DNA of 29,464 nucleotides from Clostridiales bacterium UBA6981 (GCA_002450075.1 DJYJ01000047.1:1-29464); one strand, 5' to 3'. Positions 20,504 through 29,344 are shown, counted from the stretch's first letter. Made by a program: numbers and translations. Notes: generated by a model from the letters alone, not told the origin.

Positions 20504-21493
20504 TCACTCCCCTCGCACGTAATAGTCAAAGTCCTCTGATAAAAAGGCCGCAATCGCCGCTCCCCGCTCCGGGTCGAGCGCGCTGACGCGCCCGCGGCCG
20601 GCGACGTACGCATCGATCCGGCGCTTCTTCGCCCGGATGAGCCGCCAGCCGTCCCGCCCGTCCGGCTTTTGCGCGCGCTCGATCCGGCTCAAGGCGCAAA
20701 AATCCCGCCAGCGCGCGGCAAAGTCTTTGTCTTTGCAGAGCTTGCCCAGCAGCTCCTCTTCCGTCGAGCGCAGGTCGTCCGCCGTCAGAACTCCGGCGGC
20801 GAGCGCGCCCTGCAGCAGCTCGGCGAGGATCTGCATCGCATAGCGGTCGGCGTCGGAGACGTAGATCCGCGAGCAGGCAAGGGCGAGGTCGGCAAAGCGC
20901 GCCGCCTTCTCCGGCGTGCGGAAGCAGAGCTCCTCCTCGCCGTATTCGTTCCTTCCCGGCGCGATGTCCGCAAAAAGCGCCGCAAGCTCCTCCGCCGGGG
21001 CGAGGGAGAAGTTGAAGGCGTTGCCCACCGTGTATTCGAGCCGGTCGGCCGAGAGGCGCGGCGCGTCGTTGTCCGCGATGGGATAGCGGTGATAGTCCTC
21101 GACGTCCGCCGCCGTGAGGCCGAGCGAGGAGAGGATCGCGCCGATCTCCTCGCTTGCGCGGATGATGTCGGCCGTGCCGGACTCGGTCGCGGTCTGGTCG
21201 AGATAGTCGCCGCGCAGGAAGTCCACGACGTGGGCAAAGGGCGGCGTCGCGATATCGTGCAAAAGGGCGCTCACGCTCTGGGCCGCGTCGGCGGTAAAGC
21301 GCCAGACGATCAGCGCCGCGCCGAGGCTGTGCTCGAAGCGCGTATAGCGCGCAAGCGAGCGAAAGCGCGGAAAGGCCGTGTATTCGCAGCCGCAGTTCAT
21401 CCCCACCTGCCTCAGCCGCCGCATCGGCGTCGTTTCGGCAAGGCGCAGGAGGAACGCCGGCGCCTCTGTGTCGTAGATGGCATGATAGTTCAT
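20504..21493 (-). CDS. HD-domain phosphohydrolase
   Basis: This 329-residue soluble protein has an HD metal-binding domain: RFEHSLGAA (H55), LLHDIATPPFAHVVDF (H79-D80, then H87) and a later Asp in YVSDADRYAM. The pattern resembles dGTPase-like and YfbR/SamHD-type nucleotide phosphohydrolases, so dNTP or nucleotide turnover is a fair guess, unproven. Its ATG overlaps the methyltransferase stop by 4 nt and it ends 7 nt before the helicase, giving a three-gene operon. The N-terminal YDTEAPAFLLRLAETTPMRRL segment is typical of HD proteins of the dGTPase group. Confidence 0.88.
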   Translation of the reverse strand: MNYHAIYDTEAPAFLLRLAETTPMRRLRQVGMNCGCEYTAFPRFRSLARYTRFEHSLGAALIVWRFTADAAQSVSALLHDIATPPFAHVVDFLRGDYLDQTATESGTADIIRASEEIGAILSSLGLTAADVEDYHRYPIADNDAPRLSADRLEYTVGNAFNFSLAPAEELAALFADIAPGRNEYGEEELCFRTPEKAARFADLALACSRIYVSDADRYAMQILAELLQGALAAGVLTADDLRSTEEELLGKLCKDKDFAARWRDFCALSRIERAQKPDGRDGWRLIRAKKRRIDAYVAGRGRVSALDPERGAAIAAFLSEDFDYYVRGE

Positions 21494-22302
21494 CGCTTTC
21501 CCAGCTCCCAGAAGGCCACGGCGCTCGCCGCGGCGACATTGAGCGAGTCGACCCCGTGCGCCATCGGGATCATGACCGTATAGTCACAGTCCGCGATCGT
21601 GCCGGAGGCAAGGCCGTCGCCCTCGGTCCCCAGCACGACGGCGAGCTTTTCGCAGGCGCGCAGCGCGGGCGCGTCCAGGCGCAGCGAGTCCTCCCGCAGC
21701 GCCATGGCCGCCGTGCGGAAGCCCAGGGCGTGCAGCGTCTGCGTCCAGCTCTCCCCCGCCGGAAAATAGGTCCAGGGCAGCTGAAAGACCGTGCCCATGC
21801 TCACGCGGATCGCGCGGCGGTAGAGCGGGTCGCTGCCCTCGTCCGTGAGCAGCACCGCGTCCATCCCCAGCGCCGCAGCCGAGCGGAAGATCGCGCCGAT
21901 GTTCGTCGGGTTCATCACGTTCTCGAGCACGGCGATTCTTCTCGCGCCGCGGCATACCTCTTCTACCGAAGGCAGCGCGGGCCGCCGCATCGCGCAGAGC
22001 ATCCCGCGCGTGAGATGAAAGCCCGTGAGCGCGCAGAGCACCTCCTCCGGCGCGGCATAGACCGGAATGCCGGGGCAGCGGGCGATGAGCGCCGCGCCCT
22101 TGCCGGCGACGTGCTTTGTCTCCATGAGAAAAGAGACCGGCTCGCAGCCGCCGCCGAGCGCACGCTCGATGACGACGGGGCTCTCGGCGATGAAAAGCCC
22201 CTGGGCCGGGTCGCGGCGGCAGACAAGCTGGTTTTCCGTGAGACGGGCATAGACGTCCAGCTCCGGGGCGGAAAAGTCGTTGATGTTGATGATCGTAGCC
22301 AT
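21490..22302 (-). CDS. SpoU/TrmH-family RNA 2'-O-methyltransferase
   Basis: This 270-residue enzyme of the SPOUT fold methylates a ribose 2'-OH in rRNA or tRNA with S-adenosylmethionine. Motif 1 is NPTNIGAIFRSAAALGMDAV (N131, R140), motif 2 VVLGTEGDGL and motif 3 IPMAHGVDSLNVAAASA. An N-terminal domain of about 115 residues (LFIAESPVVIERAL) is the L30e-like substrate-binding part. The ATG at 22302 is chosen for the GGGAG 6 nt upstream. The extra 20 codons before it have no ribosome site and run into the promoter region. It is the first gene of the operon with the HD protein and helicase. The exact RNA target is unknown. Confidence 0.92.
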   Translation of the reverse strand: MATIININDFSAPELDVYARLTENQLVCRRDPAQGLFIAESPVVIERALGGGCEPVSFLMETKHVAGKGAALIARCPGIPVYAAPEEVLCALTGFHLTRGMLCAMRRPALPSVEEVCRGARRIAVLENVMNPTNIGAIFRSAAALGMDAVLLTDEGSDPLYRRAIRVSMGTVFQLPWTYFPAGESWTQTLHALGFRTAAMALREDSLRLDAPALRACEKLAVVLGTEGDGLASGTIADCDYTVMIPMAHGVDSLNVAAASAVAFWELGKR

Positions 22303-22363
22303 GGCGTGCTCCCTGTCTGTATTCGATGGGATCATTTTACCGCAGCGGGAGGGCGCGCGCAAG

Positions 22364-22411
22364 GGCGCCTTTGCCGCTTTTCATTATACAAAGGCGCTTT
22401 TGCCGCTTCAA
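22364..22411 (-). promoter_or_regulatory. Methyltransferase operon promoter flanked by 16-bp direct repeats
   Basis: Minus-strand TTGAAG (22411-22406), a 17-nt spacer and perfect TATAAT (22388-22383). Two 16-bp direct repeats differing at one base (22364-22379 and 22393-22408) flank the -10, 29 bp apart. One covers part of the spacer and -35, the other the start-site region. Confidence 0.65.
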
Positions 22412-22472
22412 GCGCGTCCGGGCCGGGCACAGTCCGATAGGCGGGACAGTGCGGCGCTGACAGGAAAAACCA

Positions 22473-22501
22473 TTGACGGCAAACTTTTCGAGGGATAAAA
22501 T
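22473..22501 (+). promoter_or_regulatory. Promoter of ABC exporter gene
   Basis: TTGACG (22473-22478), a 17-nt spacer and TAAAAT (22496-22501), 33 nt before the start codon. Confidence 0.75.
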
Positions 22502-22534
22502 CAAGAAAAAAGGCAGAGAAAGGAGAAATAGCCT

Positions 22535-24373
22535 ATGCCCGGACCCGGTAGGGGGCTCGGCCCCCGCGGTTTTCTGACCGAGGAAGAGAAAAAGAACATG
22601 CCGAAGGTAAACGGCGCGCTGCTGGGGCGGATCCTCGGGTATCTCAAGCCCTACTCTCTGCAGTTCCTGCTGGTGTTCGTGACGATTTTGCTCTCGGCTG
22701 TGGTCGGCCTGCTGCCGAGCATCATCACCGGCCGTATCGTCGACGAGGCGCTCGTGGGCAAAAACATGCGCCTGCTCGTGCAGCTGCTTATCATGGCCTT
22801 CGTCACGCTGACGGCCTCCCAGGTGATCTCGGTGCTCGAGAGCTATATCAACGCCTGGATCTCCCAGCGCATCATCTTCGACATGAAGAACCAGATGTAC
22901 GACCATCTCCAGCACATGCCGCACGCGTTCTTCACCTCGGAAAAGCAGGGCGACATCATCACGCGCATGAACACCGACATCTCCGGCGTCAGCAGCGTGA
23001 TCTCCGGGACGCTGTCGAGCATCGTGTCGAATATCGCCACGGTCGTGACGACGCTCGTCGCGCTCTTTACGATGAGCTGGAAGCTGGCCATCGTGGGTAT
23101 CGTGGTCATCCCGCTGCTGATCCTGCCGACGAAAAGCGTGGGCAAGCGGCGTTATCAGCTTCTGACCGATTCCCAGGCCAAGAACGACGAGATGAACCAG
23201 CTCATCAACGAGACGCTCTCCGTCTCCGGCTCGCTGCTCGTCAAGCTCTTTACCCGCGAGCAGAAGGAATACGAGCGCTTTGTCGATGTGAACGAGGAGG
23301 TCACGCAGCTGGCGCTCAAAGAACAGAACAGCGGCCGGTGGTTCCGCGTCGTGATGGGCATGTTCACCCAGCTCGGCCCGCTGCTGATCTACTTTGCGGG
23401 CGGCTATCTCATCATCTCCCAGGCAGACGCAGGGCTGACCGTCGGTACGATCACGGCCACGGTCTCGCTGATCAACCGGCTCTACCGCCCGGTGGAGAGC
23501 CTTTTGAACATCCATGTGGACTTTACGCGCTCGCTCGCGCTCTTCACGCGCATTTTTGAATACTTCGACATGCCCAATCCGATCCAGTCGCCCGAAAACG
23601 GCAAGAAGCCCGACGTGACGGACGCCGACATCGTCTATGAGCACGTGCGCTTTTCCTATGACTCAGAAAAGGAGCTGCTGCGGGACATCGATTTCACCGT
23701 CCCCGGCGGGAAGATGTACGCGATCGTCGGCCCCTCCGGCTCCGGCAAGTCGACGGTGGTGAACCTGATCCCGCGTCTGTACGACGTGCTCGGCGGGCGC
23801 GTGACCGTGGCAGGCGTGGACGTGCGCGACTTTGATCTTACGTATCTGCGCTCTCAGATCGGTGTCGTGACCCAGGACAGCTATCTCTTCAACGGCACGA
23901 TCCGGGACAACCTGCTCTATGCCAAGGAGGACGCGACCCAGGAGGAGCTCGACGCGGCCTGCTATATCGCGAACCTTTCGGACTTCATTGCCAACCAGCC
24001 CGAGGGTTATGAAACCGTCGTGGGTAACCGCGGCCTGAAGCTCTCCGGCGGGGAGAAGCAGCGGCTCTCGATCGCGCGCGTGATTTTGAAGGATCCGAAG
24101 ATCCTGATCCTCGACGAGGCGACGAGCGCGCTCGACTCGATCACCGAAAACGCGATCCAGGAGGCACTCGAGGCGCTGATGGAGGGGCGGACGAGCATCG
24201 TCATCGCCCATCGCCTCTCGACGATTTTGAAGGCCGACCGCATCCTGGTCGTCAAGGACGGCGTGATCGCGGAGAGCGGCACGCATGAGGAGCTGTTGGA
24301 CGCGGGCGGCGTCTACCGCGAGCTGTATGAGACCCAGTTCCGCAAAATCCTGGAAATGGAGGGGGACAAATAG
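22535..24373 (+). CDS. ABC exporter half-transporter (type IV, MsbA/BmrA-like)
   Basis: This 612-residue protein fuses six membrane helices (about residues 38-335) to a nucleotide-binding domain. The latter has Walker A GPSGSGKST (about 399-407), a Q-loop in TQDSYLF, signature LSGGEKQRLS (about 503), Walker B ILILDEATSALD and H-loop IAHRLST. It should work as a homodimer that exports lipids, peptides or drugs; the substrate is not evident. The N-terminal PGPGRGLGPRG stretch before TEEEKKNMPKV is a common opening for this group in Clostridia. AAAGGAG precedes the ATG. It is followed directly by a tiny membrane-protein gene. Confidence 0.95.
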   Translation: MPGPGRGLGPRGFLTEEEKKNMPKVNGALLGRILGYLKPYSLQFLLVFVTILLSAVVGLLPSIITGRIVDEALVGKNMRLLVQLLIMAFVTLTASQVISVLESYINAWISQRIIFDMKNQMYDHLQHMPHAFFTSEKQGDIITRMNTDISGVSSVISGTLSSIVSNIATVVTTLVALFTMSWKLAIVGIVVIPLLILPTKSVGKRRYQLLTDSQAKNDEMNQLINETLSVSGSLLVKLFTREQKEYERFVDVNEEVTQLALKEQNSGRWFRVVMGMFTQLGPLLIYFAGGYLIISQADAGLTVGTITATVSLINRLYRPVESLLNIHVDFTRSLALFTRIFEYFDMPNPIQSPENGKKPDVTDADIVYEHVRFSYDSEKELLRDIDFTVPGGKMYAIVGPSGSGKSTVVNLIPRLYDVLGGRVTVAGVDVRDFDLTYLRSQIGVVTQDSYLFNGTIRDNLLYAKEDATQEELDAACYIANLSDFIANQPEGYETVVGNRGLKLSGGEKQRLSIARVILKDPKILILDEATSALDSITENAIQEALEALMEGRTSIVIAHRLSTILKADRILVVKDGVIAESGTHEELLDAGGVYRELYETQFRKILEMEGDK

Positions 24374-24374
24374 G

Positions 24375-24503
24375 ATGAAAATGGAATACCGCCAGGTAAA
24401 GGAGCGCGTGGAAAAGGAATCCGCCGCCCTCAAGGGACTCGTGATCAAGACGGGGATCGGCATGCTGATCGGTCTTATCGCCGCGATTTTCCTCTTCCGA
24501 TGA
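24375..24503 (+). CDS. 42-residue single-pass membrane protein
   Basis: This small ORF begins MKMEYRQVKERVEKESAALK (charged, helical), followed by one hydrophobic helix (about residues 21-41) ending FLFR. It starts 1 nt after the ABC exporter stop, with a G-rich ribosome-site candidate (GGAGGGGGAC) about 8-9 nt upstream. It ends just before a strong terminator, so it is co-transcribed with the exporter. It could be a small regulatory or stabilising subunit of the transporter. There is no homology evidence, and being coding rests on position and the clean amphipathic/hydrophobic pattern. Confidence 0.65.
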   Translation: MKMEYRQVKERVEKESAALKGLVIKTGIGMLIGLIAAIFLFR

Positions 24504-24508
24504 GAAGC

Positions 24509-24548
24509 AAAAAAGGAAGCGCATCCGACAGGATGTGCTTCCTTTTTT
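24509..24548. terminator. Bidirectional Rho-independent terminator
   Basis: AAAAAAGGAAGCGCATCC (24509-24526) pairs with 24531-24548 over 18 bp with one G-U or A-C position, around loop GACA. It serves the exporter transcript and the convergent met operon. Confidence 0.95.
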
Positions 24549-24559
24549 ATTCGTCCGGC

Positions 24560-26335
24560 TCATTCCGCCGCGTCCGCGCGGATGCGCTCCATGATGCGCG
24601 CCACCAGCTCGGTGCGGGAGAAGGGCGTGATGAGGAAATAGCCGTCCACGTACGGCGCCATGCGGCGGGCCAGCTTCGACGAGATCTCGACGGCAAGCTC
24701 CTCGCCCCGCGCGCGGTCGGCGTTTTCATAGCGTGCGATCGTCTCCTCGTCCACGCGGATGCCCGCGATCTCGCTGTTGATGAACAGGGCGTTGCGCTGG
24801 CTGACGATCGGCAGGATGCCGCCGAGGATCTTCCCTTTCAATGTCTTGCGCGCCAGTTTGAGGTTTTCGAGCGCCTCGTCGGTAAAGACGGGCTGGGTCA
24901 AAAAGCCGTCGGCGCCGTTTTCCTCCTTCTGCCGTGCCAGATCCAGCTGGATGGCAAAATTGCGCGCGTTGACGTTCAGCGCGGCAAAGATATGGAACGG
25001 GGCGGGCAGCACGGCCCTGTTCATGCTGTCGACAAACTTGATGAGCTTGCGCGAGTTGAAGTTGTACACGCTCTTGACCTCGTCGCGGCTGGCCGCCGGG
25101 ACCGGGTCGCCGGTGACGAGGAGGACGTTGTTCACGTCCTCGGCGCAGAGACCCAGCAGCAGCGCCTGGGTGGCGTTGAGGTTGCGGTCGCGGCAGGTGA
25201 GGTGCGGCATGACGTTCACGCCGAGCTCGCGCTTGATCTTGCAGACCATAAGGCTTGAATCCATGCGCGCCCGCGCGATCGGGCAGTCGGCCACGGTGAT
25301 CACGTCCGCGCCGCCGTCGCGCAGCGTGCGCGCGCCCTTCATAAAGCCGTCCACCTTCGCGCCCTCGGGCGGGTCAAGCTCGACGGCAAAGGGCTTTCGC
25401 GCGCTGTCGCAGAGCGCGTCCCAGAACGGGTCGTGCCGCAGCGCGGCCCGCTCCCGCTCGCGCTTCTGCGCCGGATAATCCACGAGCGCGGGGGCCGGGG
25501 CGCGCAGCGCCTTTGCCGCGGCAGCCATATGCTCCGGCGTCGTGCCGCAGCAGCCGCCGAGGATCTGGGCGCCGCGGGCGTGCAGGATCGCCGTCTGAGA
25601 GGCAAAATAGCCCGGCTCGCCGTCGTAATAGGTGCGGTTGCCGCGCACGGTGGGATAGCCGGCGTTCGGCATCACGGAGAAAAGGCCGTCGATCGGGCCG
25701 ATCTTTCCCATGAGCTCGACCATCTGGCGTCCGCCGGAGACGCAGTTGAGCCCCACGGCGTCGATATAGGCGTCCGCCGCCGCGGCGCGGCACAGCTCGC
25801 CGATCAGGCGGCCGTCGCGCGTGAAGCCGTCGGGCTGCGCGGCAAAGGAGACGAGCACAAAGGCCTCGGGGTCCGCGGCCTTGATGTGCGCGGCGATCTC
25901 GTGGAGGTAGAGGTCCGTCCCGATGGTCTCAAAGAGAAAATGCCGCGCGCCGAGCGCGAGAAACTGATCGACGATGAAGTGGTATTCCTCCAAAAGGTCG
26001 GTGTCGTCGCGCGCGTCGATCGGCCCGATGTCGGCAAAGACATAGGCGTCCTCGCCCGCGGCGCGGCGGGCGATCAGCCAGCCCTCGCGCAGGATGGCGG
26101 CGCAGTCCTGCGGCGGGAAATTCTGGCGGTTGGCGCCGTAAGTATTCGTCTTGATCGCCCGGCAGCCCACCTCGAGATAGGCGCGGTGGATCGCCTCGAT
26201 CTCACCGGGGGCGCTGAGATTCGCCCACTCGCAGTCGCGGTGGCTCGTCCTGTTGCGCGAGGCGTAATAGGTCCCCATGCCGCCATCGAAGAGCAGCACG
26301 CCGTTTTCGCGTATAAACGATCGGATCTCCTTCAT
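24560..26335 (-). CDS. Homocysteine S-methyltransferase / methylenetetrahydrofolate reductase fusion (YitJ-like)
   Basis: This 591-residue bifunctional protein has two parts. Residues about 1-285 form a homocysteine-methyltransferase barrel with LLFDGGMGTYYASR, a first zinc Cys in GLNCVSGG and the Cys pair in LGGCCGTTPEHM. Residues about 310-591 form a flavin-dependent 5,10-methylene-THF reductase domain (FAVELDPPEGA, TVADCPIARARMDS, MPHLTCRDRN, LLVTGDP). The architecture matches Bacillus YitJ. It makes methyl-THF, the methyl donor for MetH, and may itself methylate homocysteine from another donor. The start overlaps the metH stop by 4 nt (ATGA). It is the last gene of the met operon and ends at a strong terminator. 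Confidence 0.95.
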   Translation of the reverse strand: MKEIRSFIRENGVLLFDGGMGTYYASRNRTSHRDCEWANLSAPGEIEAIHRAYLEVGCRAIKTNTYGANRQNFPPQDCAAILREGWLIARRAAGEDAYVFADIGPIDARDDTDLLEEYHFIVDQFLALGARHFLFETIGTDLYLHEIAAHIKAADPEAFVLVSFAAQPDGFTRDGRLIGELCRAAAADAYIDAVGLNCVSGGRQMVELMGKIGPIDGLFSVMPNAGYPTVRGNRTYYDGEPGYFASQTAILHARGAQILGGCCGTTPEHMAAAAKALRAPAPALVDYPAQKRERERAALRHDPFWDALCDSARKPFAVELDPPEGAKVDGFMKGARTLRDGGADVITVADCPIARARMDSSLMVCKIKRELGVNVMPHLTCRDRNLNATQALLLGLCAEDVNNVLLVTGDPVPAASRDEVKSVYNFNSRKLIKFVDSMNRAVLPAPFHIFAALNVNARNFAIQLDLARQKEENGADGFLTQPVFTDEALENLKLARKTLKGKILGGILPIVSQRNALFINSEIAGIRVDEETIARYENADRARGEELAVEISSKLARRMAPYVDGYFLITPFSRTELVARIMERIRADAAE

Positions 26336-28686
26336 CCCAGCACCTTCTTTGCGATATCCGCGCCCTGCTTGGCGTCTTTGGCGTAATAGTCCGCGCCGAT
26401 CTCGGCGGCGTATTCCTCCGTCAGCACCGCGCCGCCGACCATGATCTTGCAGTCGTGGCCGCTTTTTCGCAGCGCGGCGATCGTCTCGGCCATGCTCGTC
26501 ACGGTGGTCGTCATCAGCGCCGAGAGGCCGACAAGCCTGACGTTTTCCCGCACGGCGGTCTCGACCACGGTCTGGGGCGGCACGTCGCGTCCGAGGTCGA
26601 TGACCGTATAGCCGTAGTTCTCCAGCACGACGCGCACGATGTTCTTGCCGATGTCGTGGATGTCGCCCCGGACGGTGGCCAGGATGATCTTGCCCCTGGA
26701 GACGCTCGCGCCGCCGCGCTTGGCGATGCGCGTCTTGATCACCTCAAAGCCCGCGCAGGCAGCGCCAGCCGCCTTCATCAGCTGGGGCAGGAAGAGCTCG
26801 CCCTTTTCATAGCGCTCGCCCACACGGTCGAGCGCGGGGATCAGCAGCCGGTCGACGACCGCAAGCTCGTCCATCTCCGCAAGGGCTTTCTCCGTCAGCG
26901 CGGCGGTCTCGGCACCGAGTCCGCGCAGGATCGCCTCGTCGAGGGTCATCTCCGCGCCGCTCTTTGCGGCGGGCGCGGCGTCAGCCGCGGCGTTTGCAAA
27001 GCGGCGGATATAGGCCTCGCTGTCCCGATCCTCGCCGGAGAGCACGCGGAAGGACGCGATCGCGTCCATCACGGCACTCTGGTTGGGGTTGACGATCGGC
27101 AGGTCGAGCCCGGCGTACATCGCCTGGGTCAGGAAGCTCGCGGTGATGTTCTCCCGCGCGGGCAGCCCGAAGGAGATGTTGCTCACGCCGAGCACCGTGT
27201 GCAGCCCCAGCTCCTCCTTCACCGCGCGCACGGCGCGCAGTGTCTCGGCGGCCTGCTCCTGCTGGGCGGAGACCGTCAGCGTCAGGCAGTCGATCAGCAC
27301 GTCCTCCTTGGGGATACCGCAGGCAAGCGCCGCGTCCAGGATCCGTTTCGCGATCGCGACGCGCCCCTGCCAGTCCTGGGGGATGCCGTTTTCATCCATG
27401 CAAAGCCCGACGACGGCGGCGCCGTATTTTTTGCACAGCGGCAGGATCGCGTCGAGCACCTCTTTTTTTCCGTTGACCGAGTTGACGATGGCCTTGCCGC
27501 AATAGGCGCGCAGCCCGGCCTCGATGGCGCGGGGGTCGGACGAGTCGATCTGCAGCGGCAGATCGACGGCGGCCTGCAGCGCCCTGACGGTGCGTCGCAT
27601 CAGCGCCGGCTCATCGAGGCCGGGCAGACCCACGTTGACGTCCAGAATGTCCGCGCCGGCGTCCTGCTGTTCGATGCCGCGCGCGACGATATAGTCGATA
27701 TCCCCCTCCCGCAGCGCCTGCTGAAAGCGCTTTTTGCCGGTGGGATTGATGCACTCGCCGATCACACGCACGCCATCGAGCGCGACGGCAGCCGTGCTGC
27801 CGCAGACGCCGCGGCAGGTCGTTTCGCTCCGCGCCGCGGGACGGGTGCAGGAGAGCGCCTCGGCCGTGGCGCGGATGAACGCCGGCGTCGTGCCGCAGCA
27901 GCCGCCGAGAATCGTAACGCCCTTTTCCGGCGCCTTGGACAGCTCCGCGGCAAATTCCGCGGGTGTGATATGATAGTCTCCGGTGGCCGGGTCGGGCAGA
28001 CCGGCGTTCGGCTTTAGAATCAGAGGAAGCTCCGTCCATCTGCGCAGCTCCTCCACCAGCGGGAGCAGCTCCTTCGGCCCGAGGCTGCAGTTGAAGCCCA
28101 GCGCGTCCACGCCAAGGCCGGTGAGCGTCAGCGCCATCGCGCCGACCGTCACGCCCAGGAAGGTGCGTCCCGTCGCCTCAAAGGTCATCGTCGCCCAGAC
28201 GGGAAGCTCGCAGTTCTCCTTTGCGGCGAGGACAGCGGCGCGCATTTCGCCGAGATCACTCATCGTCTCGATCACAATGAGATCCGCCCCGGCCGCAACG
28301 CCGGCGGTGACGATCTCGCGGAAGACGTCGTAGGCCTCCTCAAACGAAAGGTCGCCCAGCGGCTCGAGCAGGCGCCCCGTCGGGCCGATGTCCAGCGCCA
28401 CCCGGACGCCGTCAAAGCCCTCGGCCGCGCTGCGCGCGCAGCGCACGCCCGCCGCGACGAGCTCTCCCACGCCGTATCCGCAGCCCGCGGCCTTATAGCG
28501 GTTGGCGCCGAAGGTGTTGGTATACAGCACCTTCGAACCTGCCCCGGCATAGCGCCGCTGCACGGCGGAGACGGTTTCCGGCTGCGTGACGTTCCAGAGC
28601 TCCGGAAGCTCCCCGAGCGGCAGTCCGGCCGCCTGGAGCATGGTGCCCATGCCGCCGTCGAGCAAAATGATTTCAGCTTTGTCCAC
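26332..28686 (-). CDS. metH: Cobalamin-dependent methionine synthase lacking the reactivation domain
   Basis: This 784-residue enzyme transfers a methyl group from methyl-THF via cobalamin to homocysteine. In order it has a homocysteine domain (LLDGGMGTML; zinc Cys in GFNCSLG and GGCCGTTP), a pterin-binding barrel from about residue 300 (VIGECINPTGKKRFQQAL, DVNVGLPG, LQIDSSDP), a four-helix cap (about 580-660) and a B12-binding Rossmann domain with the cobalt-ligand His in RGDIHDIGKN (about 677). It ends right after the B12 domain, so the AdoMet-dependent activation domain of full-length MetH (about 1200 residues) is absent. The preceding gene supplies it. The GTG at 28686 has AAAGGAGGG just upstream; the ATG at 28752 would lie deep in the previous gene. 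Confidence 0.94.
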   Translation of the reverse strand: MDKAEIILLDGGMGTMLQAAGLPLGELPELWNVTQPETVSAVQRRYAGAGSKVLYTNTFGANRYKAAGCGYGVGELVAAGVRCARSAAEGFDGVRVALDIGPTGRLLEPLGDLSFEEAYDVFREIVTAGVAAGADLIVIETMSDLGEMRAAVLAAKENCELPVWATMTFEATGRTFLGVTVGAMALTLTGLGVDALGFNCSLGPKELLPLVEELRRWTELPLILKPNAGLPDPATGDYHITPAEFAAELSKAPEKGVTILGGCCGTTPAFIRATAEALSCTRPAARSETTCRGVCGSTAAVALDGVRVIGECINPTGKKRFQQALREGDIDYIVARGIEQQDAGADILDVNVGLPGLDEPALMRRTVRALQAAVDLPLQIDSSDPRAIEAGLRAYCGKAIVNSVNGKKEVLDAILPLCKKYGAAVVGLCMDENGIPQDWQGRVAIAKRILDAALACGIPKEDVLIDCLTLTVSAQQEQAAETLRAVRAVKEELGLHTVLGVSNISFGLPARENITASFLTQAMYAGLDLPIVNPNQSAVMDAIASFRVLSGEDRDSEAYIRRFANAAADAAPAAKSGAEMTLDEAILRGLGAETAALTEKALAEMDELAVVDRLLIPALDRVGERYEKGELFLPQLMKAAGAACAGFEVIKTRIAKRGGASVSRGKIILATVRGDIHDIGKNIVRVVLENYGYTVIDLGRDVPPQTVVETAVRENVRLVGLSALMTTTVTSMAETIAALRKSGHDCKIMVGGAVLTEEYAAEIGADYYAKDAKQGADIAKKVLG

Positions 28687-29344
28687 AGCGTTTGCCCTCC
28701 TTTCGATAGGCGCAGTCCTCCCGCATGCCGCAGCTCTCGCAGCCTCCCGCACGCTTTGGCTGCGGCCGGTCCGAGACGCCGATGAGCGCGGTGACGCTCT
28801 TTTGCGGGATCATCAGCGCACTCTCCGACAGCGTAACGCCGATGCGGCGGCTGACGTCCAGCACACGGAAGAGCGCGCGCTGGTCGGAAAGGGGCATGTC
28901 CCCGTAGCCGGGAGAGAAGCGGTCGGTCAGATAGCGGGGAGCCAGCGCGGCGGCGAGGTCGGCGCAGTAGTTGTCGCAGACGCGCTCAATGGCCGCGCTG
29001 CCCGCGGCGTCAAGGATCACGGCCTCGGCCATGTCCCGTCCCGCCGCGCGGCGGATCAGCGCCTCCGCCTCCGCGCCGAGCGTCGCGGCGAGCAAAACCA
29101 CGCTGTCGCAGTCGGAGAGAAACGCGCGGATATCCTCGCCTCCCGGGCGGTAATCCGTTCCCGCGAGCGTCCCGTCCTCTTGAAGAGAAAAGAGCCGCCA
29201 GACAAGGCGCGGGCGCGCCGTTTGCAGCAGCAGCGTCTCACAGCGGTCAAGCTCCGCAAGGCTCTCCCCGCCCAGCTCGCCGCCGCGATAGCGCAGGTAT
29301 TGCAGCACGTCGCCGCGGGGGATGCGATCGAGTCTCGCCTCCAT
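28673..29344 (-). CDS. Stand-alone MetH activation-domain protein
   Basis: This 223-residue protein matches the C-terminal AdoMet-binding reactivation domain of MetH. Key segments are DRFSPGYGDMPLSDQ (equivalent to the R-x-S-x-G-Y-P region that contacts AdoMet and cobalamin) and LSESALMIPQKSVTALIG (equivalent to LTES-x-x-M-x-P). It should donate a methyl group from AdoMet, with reduction, to restore oxidised cob(II)alamin on MetH. The tail holds clustered cysteines (GGCESCGMREDCAYRKEGKRC), which could bind metal or an iron-sulfur cluster and are not part of the classical domain. It is the first gene of the met operon and overlaps metH by 14 nt. AGGAGG precedes the ATG. Confidence 0.9.
   Translation of the reverse strand: MEARLDRIPRGDVLQYLRYRGGELGGESLAELDRCETLLLQTARPRLVWRLFSLQEDGTLAGTDYRPGGEDIRAFLSDCDSVVLLAATLGAEAEALIRRAAGRDMAEAVILDAAGSAAIERVCDNYCADLAAALAPRYLTDRFSPGYGDMPLSDQRALFRVLDVSRRIGVTLSESALMIPQKSVTALIGVSDRPQPKRAGGCESCGMREDCAYRKEGKRCGQS

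Noticed and set aside
26455..28017. 520-codon open frame on the plus strand
   Set aside because: It is antisense to metH, His/Arg/Asp-rich without motifs; a GC-driven shadow.
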